A DNA stretch of 64,000 nucleotides from Lachnospiraceae bacterium (GTDB taxonomy: Bacteria > Bacillota > Clostridia > Lachnospirales > Lachnospiraceae), in contig JAILNS010000002.1 in the NCBI GenBank assembly GCA_024691305.1, positions 32,668 to 96,667 on the forward strand. Direction: 5' to 3'. The position numbers and the translations under genes were made by a program. Below are positions 54,296 to 63,101 of this stretch, one piece after another; the stretch's first letter is position 1; every line of letters starts with the position of its first letter. Under the pieces are notes generated by a model that saw only the letters and a program-made list of their open reading frames with translations, was not told the origin of the DNA and did no database searches.

Positions 54296-56386
54296 TCAGT
54301 TCTGAGCTACATCCTTCATTGAGAATGAGATACGGCCCATACGATCCTTGCCAAGGCATACAACCTTTACTGTATCGCCAAGTGTAAGAACATCTTCTAC
54401 ATGATTGATCCTTTCTTTTGCGATCTTGGAAATATGTACCATGCCTTCCTTACCGGGAGCGAACTCGATGAATGCACCGAACTCCTTGATACTTACAACC
54501 GTACCGGTAAAGATCTGGCCTTCTTCAAACTCTGTGGTGATGATCTCGATCATCTTCTGAGCCTTGTCCATATTCTCCTGATTGGTACCGCATATCGATA
54601 CATTTCCGTCATCGGTGATATCGATCTTAACATCACATCTTGCGATGATCTCATTGATCGTCTTTCCGCACTGTCCGACAACTTCACCGATCTTATCGGG
54701 ATCGATCTGCATAGAGATGATCTTGGGCGCATACTTGTTAACAGTCGGTCTGGGAGCTGCGATAGCGGGCTTCATGCAGTTATCCATGATGAAAAGCCTG
54801 GCTTCACGACATCTGCCGATAGCACCCTCAACGATCTGTCTTGTAAGACCGTGGATCTTGATATCCATCTGGATAGCGGTAATACCTTCTGTAGTACCTG
54901 TAACCTTAAAGTCCATATCTCCGAAGAAGTCTTCAAGACCCTGGATATCTGTAAGAAGTACAAAATCATCATCGGTATCGCCTGTTACAAGTCCGCAGGA
55001 AATTCCCGCAACCATAGCCTTGATCGGAACACCTGCAGCCATGAGTGACATACATGAAGCACATGTAGAAGCCATGGATGTGGATCCGTTTGATTCAAAG
55101 GTTTCGGATACGGCACGGATTGCGTAAGGGAATTCCTCTTCACTGGGAAGTACGGGAATAAGTGCTCTTTCAGCAAGTGCACCATGACCTATCTCACGAC
55201 GTCCGGGACCACGGCTTACCTTGGTCTCACCTACGGAATATGAAGGGAAGTTGTAATGATGGATATATCTCTTCTGAGTAACGTTGGGATCAAGACCGTC
55301 AACCTTCTGGGCTTCAGATAAAGGTGCGAGTGTAACAACATCGCATATCTGAGTCTGTCCGCGAGTAAACATTGATGAACCGTGAACTCTGGGAACGATG
55401 TCAACTTCAGCGGCAAGAGGCCTTATCTGGTTGATCTCTCTTCCGTCGGGACGCTTATGATCCTTTAAGATCATCTTACGTACGGTCTTCTTTTCATACT
55501 GATAAATAGCTTCGCCGAGAATAGCAAGCCATTCTTCGTTATCTGCAAAAGCTTCCTCAAGTCTCTCTGTGATATTGCGGATGTTTTCCTCTCTCACCTG
55601 TTTCTCATCCGTAAATACGGCTGTTTCCATCTCAGCGGGAGGAACGATCTCCTTCATCGCATTAAAGAGTTCCTCGGGAATAGCGCAGCTTTCATATTCA
55701 TGCTTGGGCTTACCGACTTCTGCCACGATACCGTTTATGAACTCTACGATCTTCTTGTTGATCTCGTCTGCCTTGTAGATCGCTTCGATCATCTTTGCTT
55801 CGGGAATGATGTTTGCTCCTGCTTCGATCATGATGACTTTCTCAGCTGTGGAAGCAACGGTAAGCTTTAAATCTCCGTTATCCCAGTCAGCCTGAGAAGG
55901 GTTAACGATGAGCTCGCCGTTTACCATTCCGATCTGGGTCATTGCTACGGGGCCGTCAAAAGGAATATCCGAAATACATGTAGCAATGGAAGTTCCGAGC
56001 ATGGCCACAAGTTCGGGGCGGCACTCGGGATCGACAGACATTACCATATTGTTAAGAGTAACATCATTACGATAATCCTTAGGGAAAAGAGGACGCATCG
56101 GGCGGTCGATAACGCGGCTGGTAAGGATAGCGTTTTCGGAAGCCTTGCCTTCTCTCTTGTTGAAACCTCCGGGAATCTTTCCTACGGAATAGAACTTCTC
56201 CTCATACTCTACAGAGCAAGGGAAGAAATCAATACCGTCACGGGGTTTCTCTGATGCGGTAGCAGTACTTAATACGGTCGTATCTCCGTAATGCATAAAA
56301 GCACAGCCGTTAGCCTGCTTACCTACACGACCGATATCGACACTTAATGTACGTCCGGCCAGTTCCAATGAATAAGTTTTATACAT
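54296..56386 (-). CDS. pnp: Polynucleotide phosphorylase
   Basis: I start at ATG 56386, with AGAAGGAG upstream, giving 696 residues. Two RNase PH domains (first with KIPGGFNKREGKASE, about 77-91) flank a helical linker, then a KH domain (DKIGEVVGQCGKTINEII, about 562-579) and an S1 domain (FTGTVVSIKEFGAFIEF). It degrades RNA from the 3' end with phosphate and can add tails. rpsO is 116 bp upstream. Confidence 0.97.
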   Translation of the reverse strand: MYKTYSLELAGRTLSVDIGRVGKQANGCAFMHYGDTTVLSTATASEKPRDGIDFFPCSVEYEEKFYSVGKIPGGFNKREGKASENAILTSRVIDRPMRPLFPKDYRNDVTLNNMVMSVDPECRPELVAMLGTSIATCISDIPFDGPVAMTQIGMVNGELIVNPSQADWDNGDLKLTVASTAEKVIMIEAGANIIPEAKMIEAIYKADEINKKIVEFINGIVAEVGKPKHEYESCAIPEELFNAMKEIVPPAEMETAVFTDEKQVREENIRNITERLEEAFADNEEWLAILGEAIYQYEKKTVRKMILKDHKRPDGREINQIRPLAAEVDIVPRVHGSSMFTRGQTQICDVVTLAPLSEAQKVDGLDPNVTQKRYIHHYNFPSYSVGETKVSRGPGRREIGHGALAERALIPVLPSEEEFPYAIRAVSETFESNGSTSMASTCASCMSLMAAGVPIKAMVAGISCGLVTGDTDDDFVLLTDIQGLEDFFGDMDFKVTGTTEGITAIQMDIKIHGLTRQIVEGAIGRCREARLFIMDNCMKPAIAAPRPTVNKYAPKIISMQIDPDKIGEVVGQCGKTINEIIARCDVKIDITDDGNVSICGTNQENMDKAQKMIEIITTEFEEGQIFTGTVVSIKEFGAFIEFAPGKEGMVHISKIAKERINHVEDVLTLGDTVKVVCLGKDRMGRISFSMKDVAQN

Positions 56387-56464
56387 TTTTTCTCCTTCTG
56401 CCTGGATACAGGCTTGTTTGAAACAATGCATCACACCGGTTCAAAATGAACAGGCATGATACAG

Positions 56465-56494
56465 TTTAAAAGGCGGCTTGGGAAAGCCGCCTTT
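56465..56494 (-). terminator. Hairpin between rpsO and pnp
   Basis: AAAGGCGGCTT-type arms form an 11-bp stem with a 4-base loop (56469-56494) followed by only four Us on the minus strand. It probably acts as a partial terminator or processing site between rpsO and pnp. Confidence 0.75.
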
Positions 56495-56502
56495 ATACAC
56501 GA

Positions 56503-56769
56503 TTACTTTCTGAGTCCGAGTCTCTTGATAAGATCACGATATCTCTCGATATCTTTTTCCTTAAGGTAATCAAGAAGTCCTCTTCTCTTACCGATCATCT
56601 TAAGCATACCTCTTCTTGAATGATGATCCTTGGGATTCTCTTTCAAGTGCTCTGTAAGCTCTGCGATCCTTGCTGTAAGGACTGCGATCTGGACTTCGGG
56701 TGAACCTGTGTCACCGGGTGTTCTTGCATACTCGTTGATGATTGCTGTTTTCTTTTCTGCTGAAATCAT
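56503..56769 (-). CDS. rpsO: 30S ribosomal protein S15
   Basis: The 88-residue protein matches S15 over its full length: [20 protein letters not shown] (about 11-30), [20 protein letters not shown] (about 48-67) and the [13 protein letters not shown] end. It binds 16S rRNA helices 20-22. AAAGGAG precedes the ATG. No clear promoter is present in the 140 bp after tRNA-Leu, so readthrough from the tRNA promoter is possible. Confidence 0.98.
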   Translation of the reverse strand: MISAEKKTAIINEYARTPGDTGSPEVQIAVLTARIAELTEHLKENPKDHHSRRGMLKMIGKRRGLLDYLKEKDIERYRDLIKRLGLRK

Positions 56770-56909
56770 TGTTTTTCTCCTTTATTAGGTGTTTTCCTGC
56801 TGCTAAGAAAGGGTCGGAGTCGTCCTCATTCCGAGCAGAGGCAGTTAATCTCGTCCTAAAAACAAGCCTGTAATCATTGTTTGATGACCGCTTATCTTAA
56901 GACGGTGAG

Positions 56910-56995
56910 TGCCGGCAGCCGGGGTCGAACCGGCACGGGTATTACTACCCACGGGATTTTAAGTCCCGGGCGTCTGCCAATTCCGCCATGCCGGC
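56910..56995 (-). tRNA. tRNA-Leu (UAA)
   Basis: The 86-base class II tRNA folds with acceptor GCCGGCA/TGCCGGC, a D-arm GCGGAATTGGCAGACGC, anticodon loop with TAA, a long variable arm (GTGGGTAGTAATACCCG) and T-arm GGTTCGACCCC. The discriminator is A at 56910. CCA is not encoded. Confidence 0.97.
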
Positions 56996-57012
56996 AGGCA
57001 CAGAACATTACA

Positions 57013-57041
57013 ATTATACATAATAAGTGCTGATTTTGCAA
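57013..57041 (-). promoter_or_regulatory. Promoter of tRNA-Leu
   Basis: TTGCAA (57036-57041) and a perfect TATAAT (57013-57018) lie 17 bases apart on the minus strand, with the start about 11 bases before the tRNA. Confidence 0.85.
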
Positions 57042-57112
57042 GTATACAGCTAAATTTTTTACGCATTACCGGTCAAATTTATTATGGCAAAAAACAATCC
57101 ATAACAGCTTGA

Positions 57113-57964
57113 TCAGTACATCATCCTGACGGTATGTCCTTCTCTTAATCTCGTAGGTATCGTGATCTCGCTGCCGTCTCCTGTTTTATTTTCTTTTATA
57201 AGACCTATCAAAGTCTCGGCAGCCGTGATACCCATCGAATCCGTATCGTGTTCAACGGTAGTAAGCTGAGGATCCAGATAACTGACCACACTTATACCAT
57301 CATAGCCACAGTAGGAAATATCACGCGGAACCTCAAGACCTCTGTTATGGATCACATTGATACCGCCGATCGCAGCAAAGTCATCAGGGAAAAAGATACA
57401 ACTCGGAGGATCCTGCAGATTTAAGAGTTCTTCGGTCCTTCTGCTTACATCCCGTATATCCTTGAATCTTGACTGCCTTATATAATCCGCCGGTATGTTG
57501 ATACCTAAATCATCACACGACTCTCTGAACGCTTCAAGTCTTATGGTATTGATGATACTGTCTGCGTCTCCGCATATAAACGCTACCTTGCGGTGATTTC
57601 TTTCTCCGCAGATATACTTGACCAGATCCTTGATACCGCTGGCATTATCGGATGAAACCGCTATCGCCCCCTCACGAGGACTTCCTATGGTAACTATCGG
57701 AAGACCTGATTCAAACAGTTCTTCAACTTCGGGCGTTCCATATTTTGCATAAACTATAAACAGACCGCAAAAGTCAGCATCGTGAACCTGATCCATAAAC
57801 GAATGTTCTGCAAGGTACTCCGTTGTATCGTTAAAAAATGAGATCACATATCCCGCACGTTCGCAATAAACCTTAAACGGATTCAATATCTTCTGATATG
57901 TATCATGCAGCAGACCAAGTCCGAGATTGTCATATATCATCACACCGATTCTGTTCGTACTCAT
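57113..57964 (-). CDS. LacI/GalR-type ligand-binding protein without DNA-binding domain
   Basis: The 283-residue protein is a periplasmic-binding-protein-like domain of the LacI/GalR kind: RIGVMIYDNLGLGLLH at the start, CIFFPDDFAAIGGINVIHN (about 188-206), ISYCGYDGISVVSYLDPQLT TVEHD (about 214-238), and the usual end. The helix-turn-helix that LacI proteins carry in their first 60 residues is missing, and no signal peptide is seen, so it is cytoplasmic. Full LacI regulators have about 330-340 residues. It may regulate a partner by protein contact or be a remnant. The ligand is unknown. Confidence 0.75.
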   Translation of the reverse strand: MSTNRIGVMIYDNLGLGLLHDTYQKILNPFKVYCERAGYVISFFNDTTEYLAEHSFMDQVHDADFCGLFIVYAKYGTPEVEELFESGLPIVTIGSPREGAIAVSSDNASGIKDLVKYICGERNHRKVAFICGDADSIINTIRLEAFRESCDDLGINIPADYIRQSRFKDIRDVSRRTEELLNLQDPPSCIFFPDDFAAIGGINVIHNRGLEVPRDISYCGYDGISVVSYLDPQLTTVEHDTDSMGITAAETLIGLIKENKTGDGSEITIPTRLREGHTVRMMY

Positions 57965-58036
57965 ATCATTTCCTCTGATAAGATCAATTGTTTATTGTCC
58001 TGATTTATCCGATCAGATACTAACTGAAATTATAAA

Positions 58037-58067
58037 CCGCGACAAAGACCTACAAGTCATGTCGCGG
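58037..58067 (-). terminator. Probable terminator after tRNA-Asp
   Basis: CCGCGACA and TGTCGCGG arms (8 bp) enclose a long loop, followed on the minus strand by TTTATAATTT. The T-tract is weak. Confidence 0.5.
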
Positions 58068-58084
58068 CTTACAGCCGAATATAA

Positions 58085-58158
58085 CGACCCAGAACGGACT
58101 TGAACCGTCGACCTCCGCCGTGACAGGGCGGCGCTCTAACCAACTGAGCCACTGGGCC
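58085..58158 (-). tRNA. tRNA-Asp (GUC)
   Basis: The 74-base tRNA has acceptor GGCCCAG/CTGGGTC with discriminator G, D-arm GCTCAGTTGGTTAGAGC, anticodon loop CTGTCAC (GTC), and T-arm GACGGTTCAAGTCCGTT. CCA is not encoded. Its promoter is about 180 bases upstream, so the primary transcript has a long leader with hairpins. Confidence 0.96.
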
Positions 58159-58162
58159 TCGT

Positions 58163-58176
58163 CGAAGCGCGCTTCG
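58163..58176 (-). repeat. Palindrome next to tRNA-Asp
   Basis: CGAAGCGCGCTTCG is a perfect 14-bp palindrome five bases from the mature tRNA 5' end. It may help recognition of the precursor or be part of the repeat-rich leader. Confidence 0.6.
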
Positions 58177-58223
58177 CTGAAGTCGTTCCTCGTAAACTCG
58201 GAACTCCCCGCGCTTCGCGGCTT

Positions 58224-58260
58224 CTCCTCTTCCGACGAAAGCAGGCTTTCGTCGGGTAAT
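58224..58260. repeat. Direct repeat copy 1, with perfect hairpin
   Basis: This 37-base unit is identical to that at 58297-58333. Its centre, 58232-58255, is an inverted repeat with arms CCGACGAAAGC and GCTTTCGTCGG separated by AG. It lies in the tRNA-Asp leader. Confidence 0.9.
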
Positions 58261-58296
58261 TGCTTCGTATTCGAGAAACCTAGCGCGCGGCGACGG

Positions 58297-58333
58297 CTCC
58301 TCTTCCGACGAAAGCAGGCTTTCGTCGGGTAAT
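58297..58333. repeat. Direct repeat copy 2, with perfect hairpin
   Basis: This is the second identical 37-base copy, 73 bases from the first. The hairpin arms are at 58305-58315 and 58318-58328. The copy begins at the predicted transcription start of tRNA-Asp. Confidence 0.9.
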
Positions 58334-58340
58334 CACCTAA

Positions 58341-58369
58341 ATGATACCTATTGGGGATAGGTTAGTCAA
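58341..58369 (-). promoter_or_regulatory. Promoter of tRNA-Asp
   Basis: TTGACT (58364-58369) and TATCAT (58341-58346) are spaced 17 bases apart on the minus strand. The start is predicted near 58334. Confidence 0.75.
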
Positions 58370-58386
58370 GTGCTTTTGCGGGGTGA

Positions 58387-59013
58387 TCAGAAGAAATTGG
58401 TCCACACCCTGTCTTCTGTTTTAGGCAAACCGATCTGCTCTTTTCCGAGGGATATACTCTTCATCAGAAATACCATGTTTCTTGCAAGCACACGCATGAC
58501 CTGCCTGCCCTCATCGTCTTTTATCCCTTCCCCGGGATCCCAGCCGTATATATTGTTCCAGTACTGGCTCGTAGCTACGGGCATGTTGGCAAGCGTAAAG
58601 AACTTGTTTAAGATATCAAAAGTAGCCGTACATCCGGATCTTCTGGCGGATACGACACTTGCACCGACCTTCATGCTCTTATCAAATGATGTGCTGTAGA
58701 ACACACGCTGAAGACATGACAAAAGAGTGCCGTTAACGCTTCCGTAATAAACCGGAGATCCTATGACAAGGCCGTCTGCTTCCTTAAACTTTGCGGCTAT
58801 CTCATTAACTACATCATCAAAAACACACTTTCCGTTCTTTCTGCAGGTTTCACAGGCAATGCAGCCTCTTATATCCTTATTTCCGAGAAGAATATTTTCA
58901 AACTCTACACCGTTCTCTTCAAAGACCGATTCCATTTCTTTATATGCCAGAGCAATATTTCCGTTTGGCCTCGGACTTCCGTTTAACATCAAAACCTTTA
59001 GTTTTTCTCCCAT
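58387..59013 (-). CDS. NADPH-dependent FMN reductase-like flavoprotein
   Basis: The 208-residue protein has a flavodoxin-like fold with the FMN phosphate loop LNGSPRPNGN (about 10-19) and GSPVYYGSVNG (about 85-95). A CIACETCRKNGKC segment (about 51-63) has the cysteine spacing of iron-sulfur flavoprotein or ArsH-type families, so an extra redox cluster or active cysteine is possible. Substrate unknown. It is the last gene of the five-gene operon, 12 bp after the ABC gene, with AAGGGGG before its ATG. Confidence 0.85.
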   Translation of the reverse strand: MGEKLKVLMLNGSPRPNGNIALAYKEMESVFEENGVEFENILLGNKDIRGCIACETCRKNGKCVFDDVVNEIAAKFKEADGLVIGSPVYYGSVNGTLLSCLQRVFYSTSFDKSMKVGASVVSARRSGCTATFDILNKFFTLANMPVATSQYWNNIYGWDPGEGIKDDEGRQVMRVLARNMVFLMKSISLGKEQIGLPKTEDRVWTNFF

Positions 59014-59025
59014 ATTGATCCCCCT

Positions 59026-60750
59026 TTATCCCTGAACGCTGTTCATACGTGCATAACTTCCGCCAAGAGCCACAAGTTCATCGTGAGTTCCCTGCTCTGT
59101 TATCTTTCCGTTTTCTATAACAAGTATCTGATCTGCATTCCTTATGGTTGACAGCCTGTGTGCTATGGCTATTATCGTTCTGGATCCCGCGATGGACGAT
59201 ATCGCATCCTGAATCTGCCGTTCGGTCTCAACATCCACAGATGCCGTTGCTTCATCCAAAATGATCACCGGTGAATGCCTGAGTATCGCCCTGGCTATGG
59301 CGACGCGCTGTTTTTGTCCGCCGGAAAGCCGAAGTCCTCTTTCTCCTACAAATGTATCATATCCGTCCGGCATATTCATTATATCTTCATCAATATTGGC
59401 AGCCTTAGCGGCATTCCTGATATCCTCCTCATCCGCCTCAGGTACCGCATACCCTATGTTCTCCGCTATGGTACCGTTAAAAAGAAAAGTATCCTGAAGC
59501 ACAGGCGATATATTCTGCCTGAGGCTCTCCAATGTCACATCGTTTAAATCATGTCCGTCAATTAGAATTCTGCCGGATGTCGGTTCATAAAAACGTGAGA
59601 TCAGTTGAGTAAGCGTTGTCTTGCCCACGCCTGTAGGTCCGACAAGTGCTAACATTTTGCCGGGAGGGCACTTAAATGAAACGTCATCTAACACTACTCC
59701 GCCTTTTTCATAAGAAAAACTCACGTGTTCAAATTCAATTTCCCCGTTTATCCTTCCAAGATCTACAGCATCGGGTTTGTCCGTGATCTCACACGGTGCA
59801 TCCAGCACAGCCATGACACGTTCCGCACCTGCCATGGATTGCTGCATATTTTCAAGAAGTGTCGCAAGTCCGGTTATCGGTGCATAGAACAAACCAAGAT
59901 ACAGTAAAAAAGCAACTACATCCTCTACTCTAAGCCCTTCCTTCCATGCCAGGTATCCACCAAAAGCAACTACAAGTATCGTTCCGAGAGACGATATGAA
60001 TTCGACCGAAGGATGGAATACTGCACTTATCTTTAACGCCTTGAGCATGGCTTTGATATGTGCGAAGTTACTCTCATTTACCTGTTCTGTCTCGTATTCC
60101 TCGCGGCCAAAAGACTGTATTTCATGGATCCCCGAAAGATTATCCTGCAGTTTTCCGCTTAGTTCACCCATTTTCTTTTGCGAAACCTTAAAGTACGGTC
60201 TCACCTTCTTAGCAAATACGACACCTGACAAAAAAATAAGAGGAAGAGGAGCACATGTCACGAGCGCCAGCTTGGGATTAATGGTCAGCAATACTATAAG
60301 AACCCCGAGAAAAGTGACTATATTAGTGATGCTCTCCGGGATCATATGTGCATAGAGAAGTTCAAAATCCCTCGTATCATTGACGATACGGCTCATAAGA
60401 TCACCGGTCTGCTTATCATGAAAATAGCCAAGGTGCATACGTTCCAGCTTATCATAGGTTTTGGTACGAAGATCTCCCACCAGATACCAGGCTGCCTTGT
60501 GTGCAAGGTAATTACTCAAAAACCTGAACAGTATACGTGAAAGATATAAAACCACAAGTATCCAGGTAAGCTTCCATATCATTGACATTCCGGCATCGTC
60601 CACGCCGTTACTGACTATACCGGTCATTAGTGACAATACCCTCGGAGCCGCAAGGTTTACTGCAGTAAGTGCCAGAGTTGAAAGGATCGCTATTATATAT
60701 AAAGTTTTGTACCGTATGGCTTCACGACTTAATCGCCATAACATTTTCAT
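59026..60750 (-). CDS. ABC transporter half-transporter (membrane domain fused to ATPase)
   Basis: The 574-residue protein has six membrane helices (about 20-300), then an ABC domain with Walker A GPTGVGKTTL (about 369-378), signature LSGGQKQR (about 473-480) and Walker B VIILDEATASVD. This is the exporter (MsbA/LmrA) type and would work as a dimer with itself, since no second half is nearby. The family exports lipids, peptides or drugs. The first ATG has GAGGA and overlaps the GH105 stop as ATGA. Confidence 0.92.
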   Translation of the reverse strand: MKMLWRLSREAIRYKTLYIIAILSTLALTAVNLAAPRVLSLMTGIVSNGVDDAGMSMIWKLTWILVVLYLSRILFRFLSNYLAHKAAWYLVGDLRTKTYDKLERMHLGYFHDKQTGDLMSRIVNDTRDFELLYAHMIPESITNIVTFLGVLIVLLTINPKLALVTCAPLPLIFLSGVVFAKKVRPYFKVSQKKMGELSGKLQDNLSGIHEIQSFGREEYETEQVNESNFAHIKAMLKALKISAVFHPSVEFISSLGTILVVAFGGYLAWKEGLRVEDVVAFLLYLGLFYAPITGLATLLENMQQSMAGAERVMAVLDAPCEITDKPDAVDLGRINGEIEFEHVSFSYEKGGVVLDDVSFKCPPGKMLALVGPTGVGKTTLTQLISRFYEPTSGRILIDGHDLNDVTLESLRQNISPVLQDTFLFNGTIAENIGYAVPEADEEDIRNAAKAANIDEDIMNMPDGYDTFVGERGLRLSGGQKQRVAIARAILRHSPVIILDEATASVDVETERQIQDAISSIAGSRTIIAIAHRLSTIRNADQILVIENGKITEQGTHDELVALGGSYARMNSVQG

Positions 60751-61805
60751 GATTCGATCCTCTTTTTCAAACTGACATAATCCTCACATCTTGAACGCCA
60801 CGCAGCTGCCATAATGAAGGCCGCCTGTGCTTCTGCGGATGTTCCCTCGGAGATAAAATGAGGGCATCCGCTCACTTCTCTTATTAGACCATATGAGTCA
60901 ACTTTTGTCTGTACGGTTTCATAGGCCTTACCTGCACGGTCAAGATAGTCGGATTTTACTGAATCTATATTTTCATAATTTTCTTTTTTAGCCCACAGAT
61001 CAAGGAATCCACCAAGTACCATACGGTAGACCGAAGCAGTCATCATCATGGCGGATGCTCCGTCGGTAAAACTCTCCGGGTCATCAAGGATATCCCTAAA
61101 TCTGCCGTCAGGAAGCTGATACTTAAAAAGTGAATCAAGAAGCCCCTTTACAAAACCCGTAAGTTCATTTCGTATGTCAGATCTGTTCTGCCTGTCTGCC
61201 TCTTCTATTACTCTGGCAAGTCCCATAAGAGCCCATCCGTTGCCTGTTGCCCAATGAACCTTGCGCACAAATCTCTGATTTTCAACATCAACTATATGAT
61301 AGAACAATCCGGCATCTTTATCATATAAATGTGTTATATATCCCCGTATCTGGGTAACAGCCTCATCTAAATATCCCATAACAGCCAAAAAAGGCGGAAC
61401 CATGTAGATTCCGTCGATCCAAAGCTGATATGGTGAAAAACCTTCTTTAAAAGATACGTTGTTATGACATATGATCCCATCTCCGGTCCTCGGTGCTTTA
61501 TTTAGCAGAAAATCAAGCATCCTATCTGCTCCGGATTTAAAGGACTCATCTCCTGTCATCTGATAGGCCCTAAGACATACCTCGCCGTTTGCGGCAGGAT
61601 CCGATACGGCCACTTCCCCGCCTATCATAGCTAGCCTTCCGTCATCACTCATGCGCTTTACGGAATCATAGGCCATAGGTATCCACAGTTCATCATATCC
61701 CGCTTCATAAAGTGCCTGGGCGCATGCACCCTGTTCCCATGGATAGCGTTGCATCGATAGCATACATTTGATGACCGATTCACATATTCTTTTGTCTATA
61801 CTCAT
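60747..61805 (-). CDS. GH105-family unsaturated glycoside hydrolase
   Basis: The 352-residue protein is an alpha/alpha-barrel hydrolase of the GH105/GH88 kind. It has MLSMQRYPWEQGACAQAL near the start, then YQLWIDGIYMVPPFLAVMG (about 125-143) with the catalytic aspartate of the family in the WIDGIYM part, and HWATGNGWALMGLARVIEE. Known members cleave unsaturated uronic acid from pectin oligosaccharides inside the cell. No signal peptide is present, which fits. No other pectin-degradation gene is nearby. Confidence 0.88.
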   Translation of the reverse strand: MSIDKRICESVIKCMLSMQRYPWEQGACAQALYEAGYDELWIPMAYDSVKRMSDDGRLAMIGGEVAVSDPAANGEVCLRAYQMTGDESFKSGADRMLDFLLNKAPRTGDGIICHNNVSFKEGFSPYQLWIDGIYMVPPFLAVMGYLDEAVTQIRGYITHLYDKDAGLFYHIVDVENQRFVRKVHWATGNGWALMGLARVIEEADRQNRSDIRNELTGFVKGLLDSLFKYQLPDGRFRDILDDPESFTDGASAMMMTASVYRMVLGGFLDLWAKKENYENIDSVKSDYLDRAGKAYETVQTKVDSYGLIREVSGCPHFISEGTSAEAQAAFIMAAAWRSRCEDYVSLKKRIES

Positions 61806-62446
61806 ACAAAATCACCTATCTGTTCTGCAGTTTCTGCCAGATATGTTGCGCCGGCTTTGCGCAGTTCATCGGCAGTCCCATAGCCATATACTGCTCCTAT
61901 CGAATCCACTCCGACCTCACAAGCTCCCTCTATATCATAATGCCTGTCACCCACCATTATGGTCTTTACGGGGTCTGCTCCTGTTTTATCTATGGCGCAC
62001 CTTATAAGGTCTGCCTTACTCGGATTCTTCATTTCGGCCCCGGGCCCTACTATATGATCAAAGAATCTGTCCAGCCCGGTATATTCGATAACCCTTTCGG
62101 CAAGATACTGCGGTTTAGCCGTAACTACAACAAGCTTGCAGCCATCCGCCTTAAGCCTGGACAAAACGTCCTCAACGCCCCCAAACACAGGCGCATCCTT
62201 GTACGCATCCGCTTCATAGTATTCCCTGTAATATTTTATAGCCTCATCAGCCCTCGGACCGGTTATCCCATAAAACTTTTCAAAAGAATAATAAAGAGGA
62301 GGTCCAATGAATTTAAGCAACTTTGCTCTGTCTTCCTCGATTATACCAAACTTTGATAAAGCATACTTTGCGGAAGCTATTATCCCGAATTCGGACTGAG
62401 TAAGCGTTCCGTCAAGGTCAAAGAAAATGTACCGGTATTTCATCAT
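61802..62446 (-). CDS. HAD-family phosphatase (phosphoglycolate phosphatase-like)
   Basis: The 214-residue HAD hydrolase has motif I FFDLDGTLTQSEFG (about 8-21), a small helical cap with FYGITGPRAD, motif II VVVTAKP (about 109-115), motif III with K at the NPSKADLI segment, and motif IV MVGDRHYDIEGA (about 166-177). Its substrate is unknown; sugar phosphates or phosphoglycolate are typical. I use ATG 62446, which overlaps the upstream stop as TAATG. It overlaps the GH105 start as ATGA. Confidence 0.88.
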   Translation of the reverse strand: MMKYRYIFFDLDGTLTQSEFGIIASAKYALSKFGIIEEDRAKLLKFIGPPLYYSFEKFYGITGPRADEAIKYYREYYEADAYKDAPVFGGVEDVLSRLKADGCKLVVVTAKPQYLAERVIEYTGLDRFFDHIVGPGAEMKNPSKADLIRCAIDKTGADPVKTIMVGDRHYDIEGACEVGVDSIGAVYGYGTADELRKAGATYLAETAEQIGDFV

Positions 62447-62913
62447 TATTTCCAATCCTTTATATTAAAGCTTTCATCAGTACGTTCCTCTTCCGGGGTT
62501 ATACCTTTTACAAACTCTGTAACATATGTATCTCCGGAGGTGCGGTCTATATAATAACGGACTTCCGCGGCCGTGTATGAACGATACAAAACAACGATCT
62601 GTTCATCATCCGATGATTCGATCTCCCAATAAACAGTTTGATCCCCTGAATCGATCATTTCCTTCAAATCCGGGTTCATCGAACAGCAGTAGTTTTCTAT
62701 CGCACTTAAGGCCAATTCATCTGTGATACTATCACTATCCGCTGTAATCCCTGTACCGGTATTACTATCCGCTGTTTCTTCCGTTGCCGCATCATCTTCT
62801 ATCGGTTCGACAGTGATCGTGACCGGTTCATCTGCACCGTCTTTTGCGGAAGAACATCCGGTCATCAGCAGCATCAGTACGAGTATAAGGCATATTACTT
62901 TGTTTTTTTTCAT
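62446..62913 (-). CDS. Small lipoprotein of unknown function
   Basis: I use ATG 62913 because AAGGAGA is ten bases upstream. The 155-residue protein has a lipoprotein signal with lipobox MTGC and acceptor C20. An acidic Thr/Asp/Glu-rich linker (about 25-60) leads to a small domain ending YIDRTSGDTYVTEF and a TDESFNIKDW tail, a pattern I know from Lachnospiraceae envelope lipoproteins. It is the first gene of the five-gene operon. Function unknown. Confidence 0.7.
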   Translation of the reverse strand: MKKNKVICLILVLMLLMTGCSSAKDGADEPVTITVEPIEDDAATEETADSNTGTGITADSDSITDELALSAIENYCCSMNPDLKEMIDSGDQTVYWEIESSDDEQIVVLYRSYTAAEVRYYIDRTSGDTYVTEFVKGITPEEERTDESFNIKDWK

Positions 62914-63101
62914 GATATTAAGGTCTCCTTTTCTATTTATTTTTAAGAGATTCAAATTCCATATTGATCATTTTTCATTCAGGTCTTGATCGATCGTAAA
63001 GCTTTCTGTTTTAAGATCACAACTTTTTATTTCCTGATAAATAACTATGTTATATTTTTTTTCATAATGCTTTCCTCAAAATCATATTCATTTATTTTGC
63101 T

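Noticed and set aside
58224..58333. Paired 37-base repeats considered as attachment sites of a mobile element
   Set aside because: The enclosed DNA is only 36 bases and no integrase or mobility gene is nearby, though tRNA genes are common integration sites.
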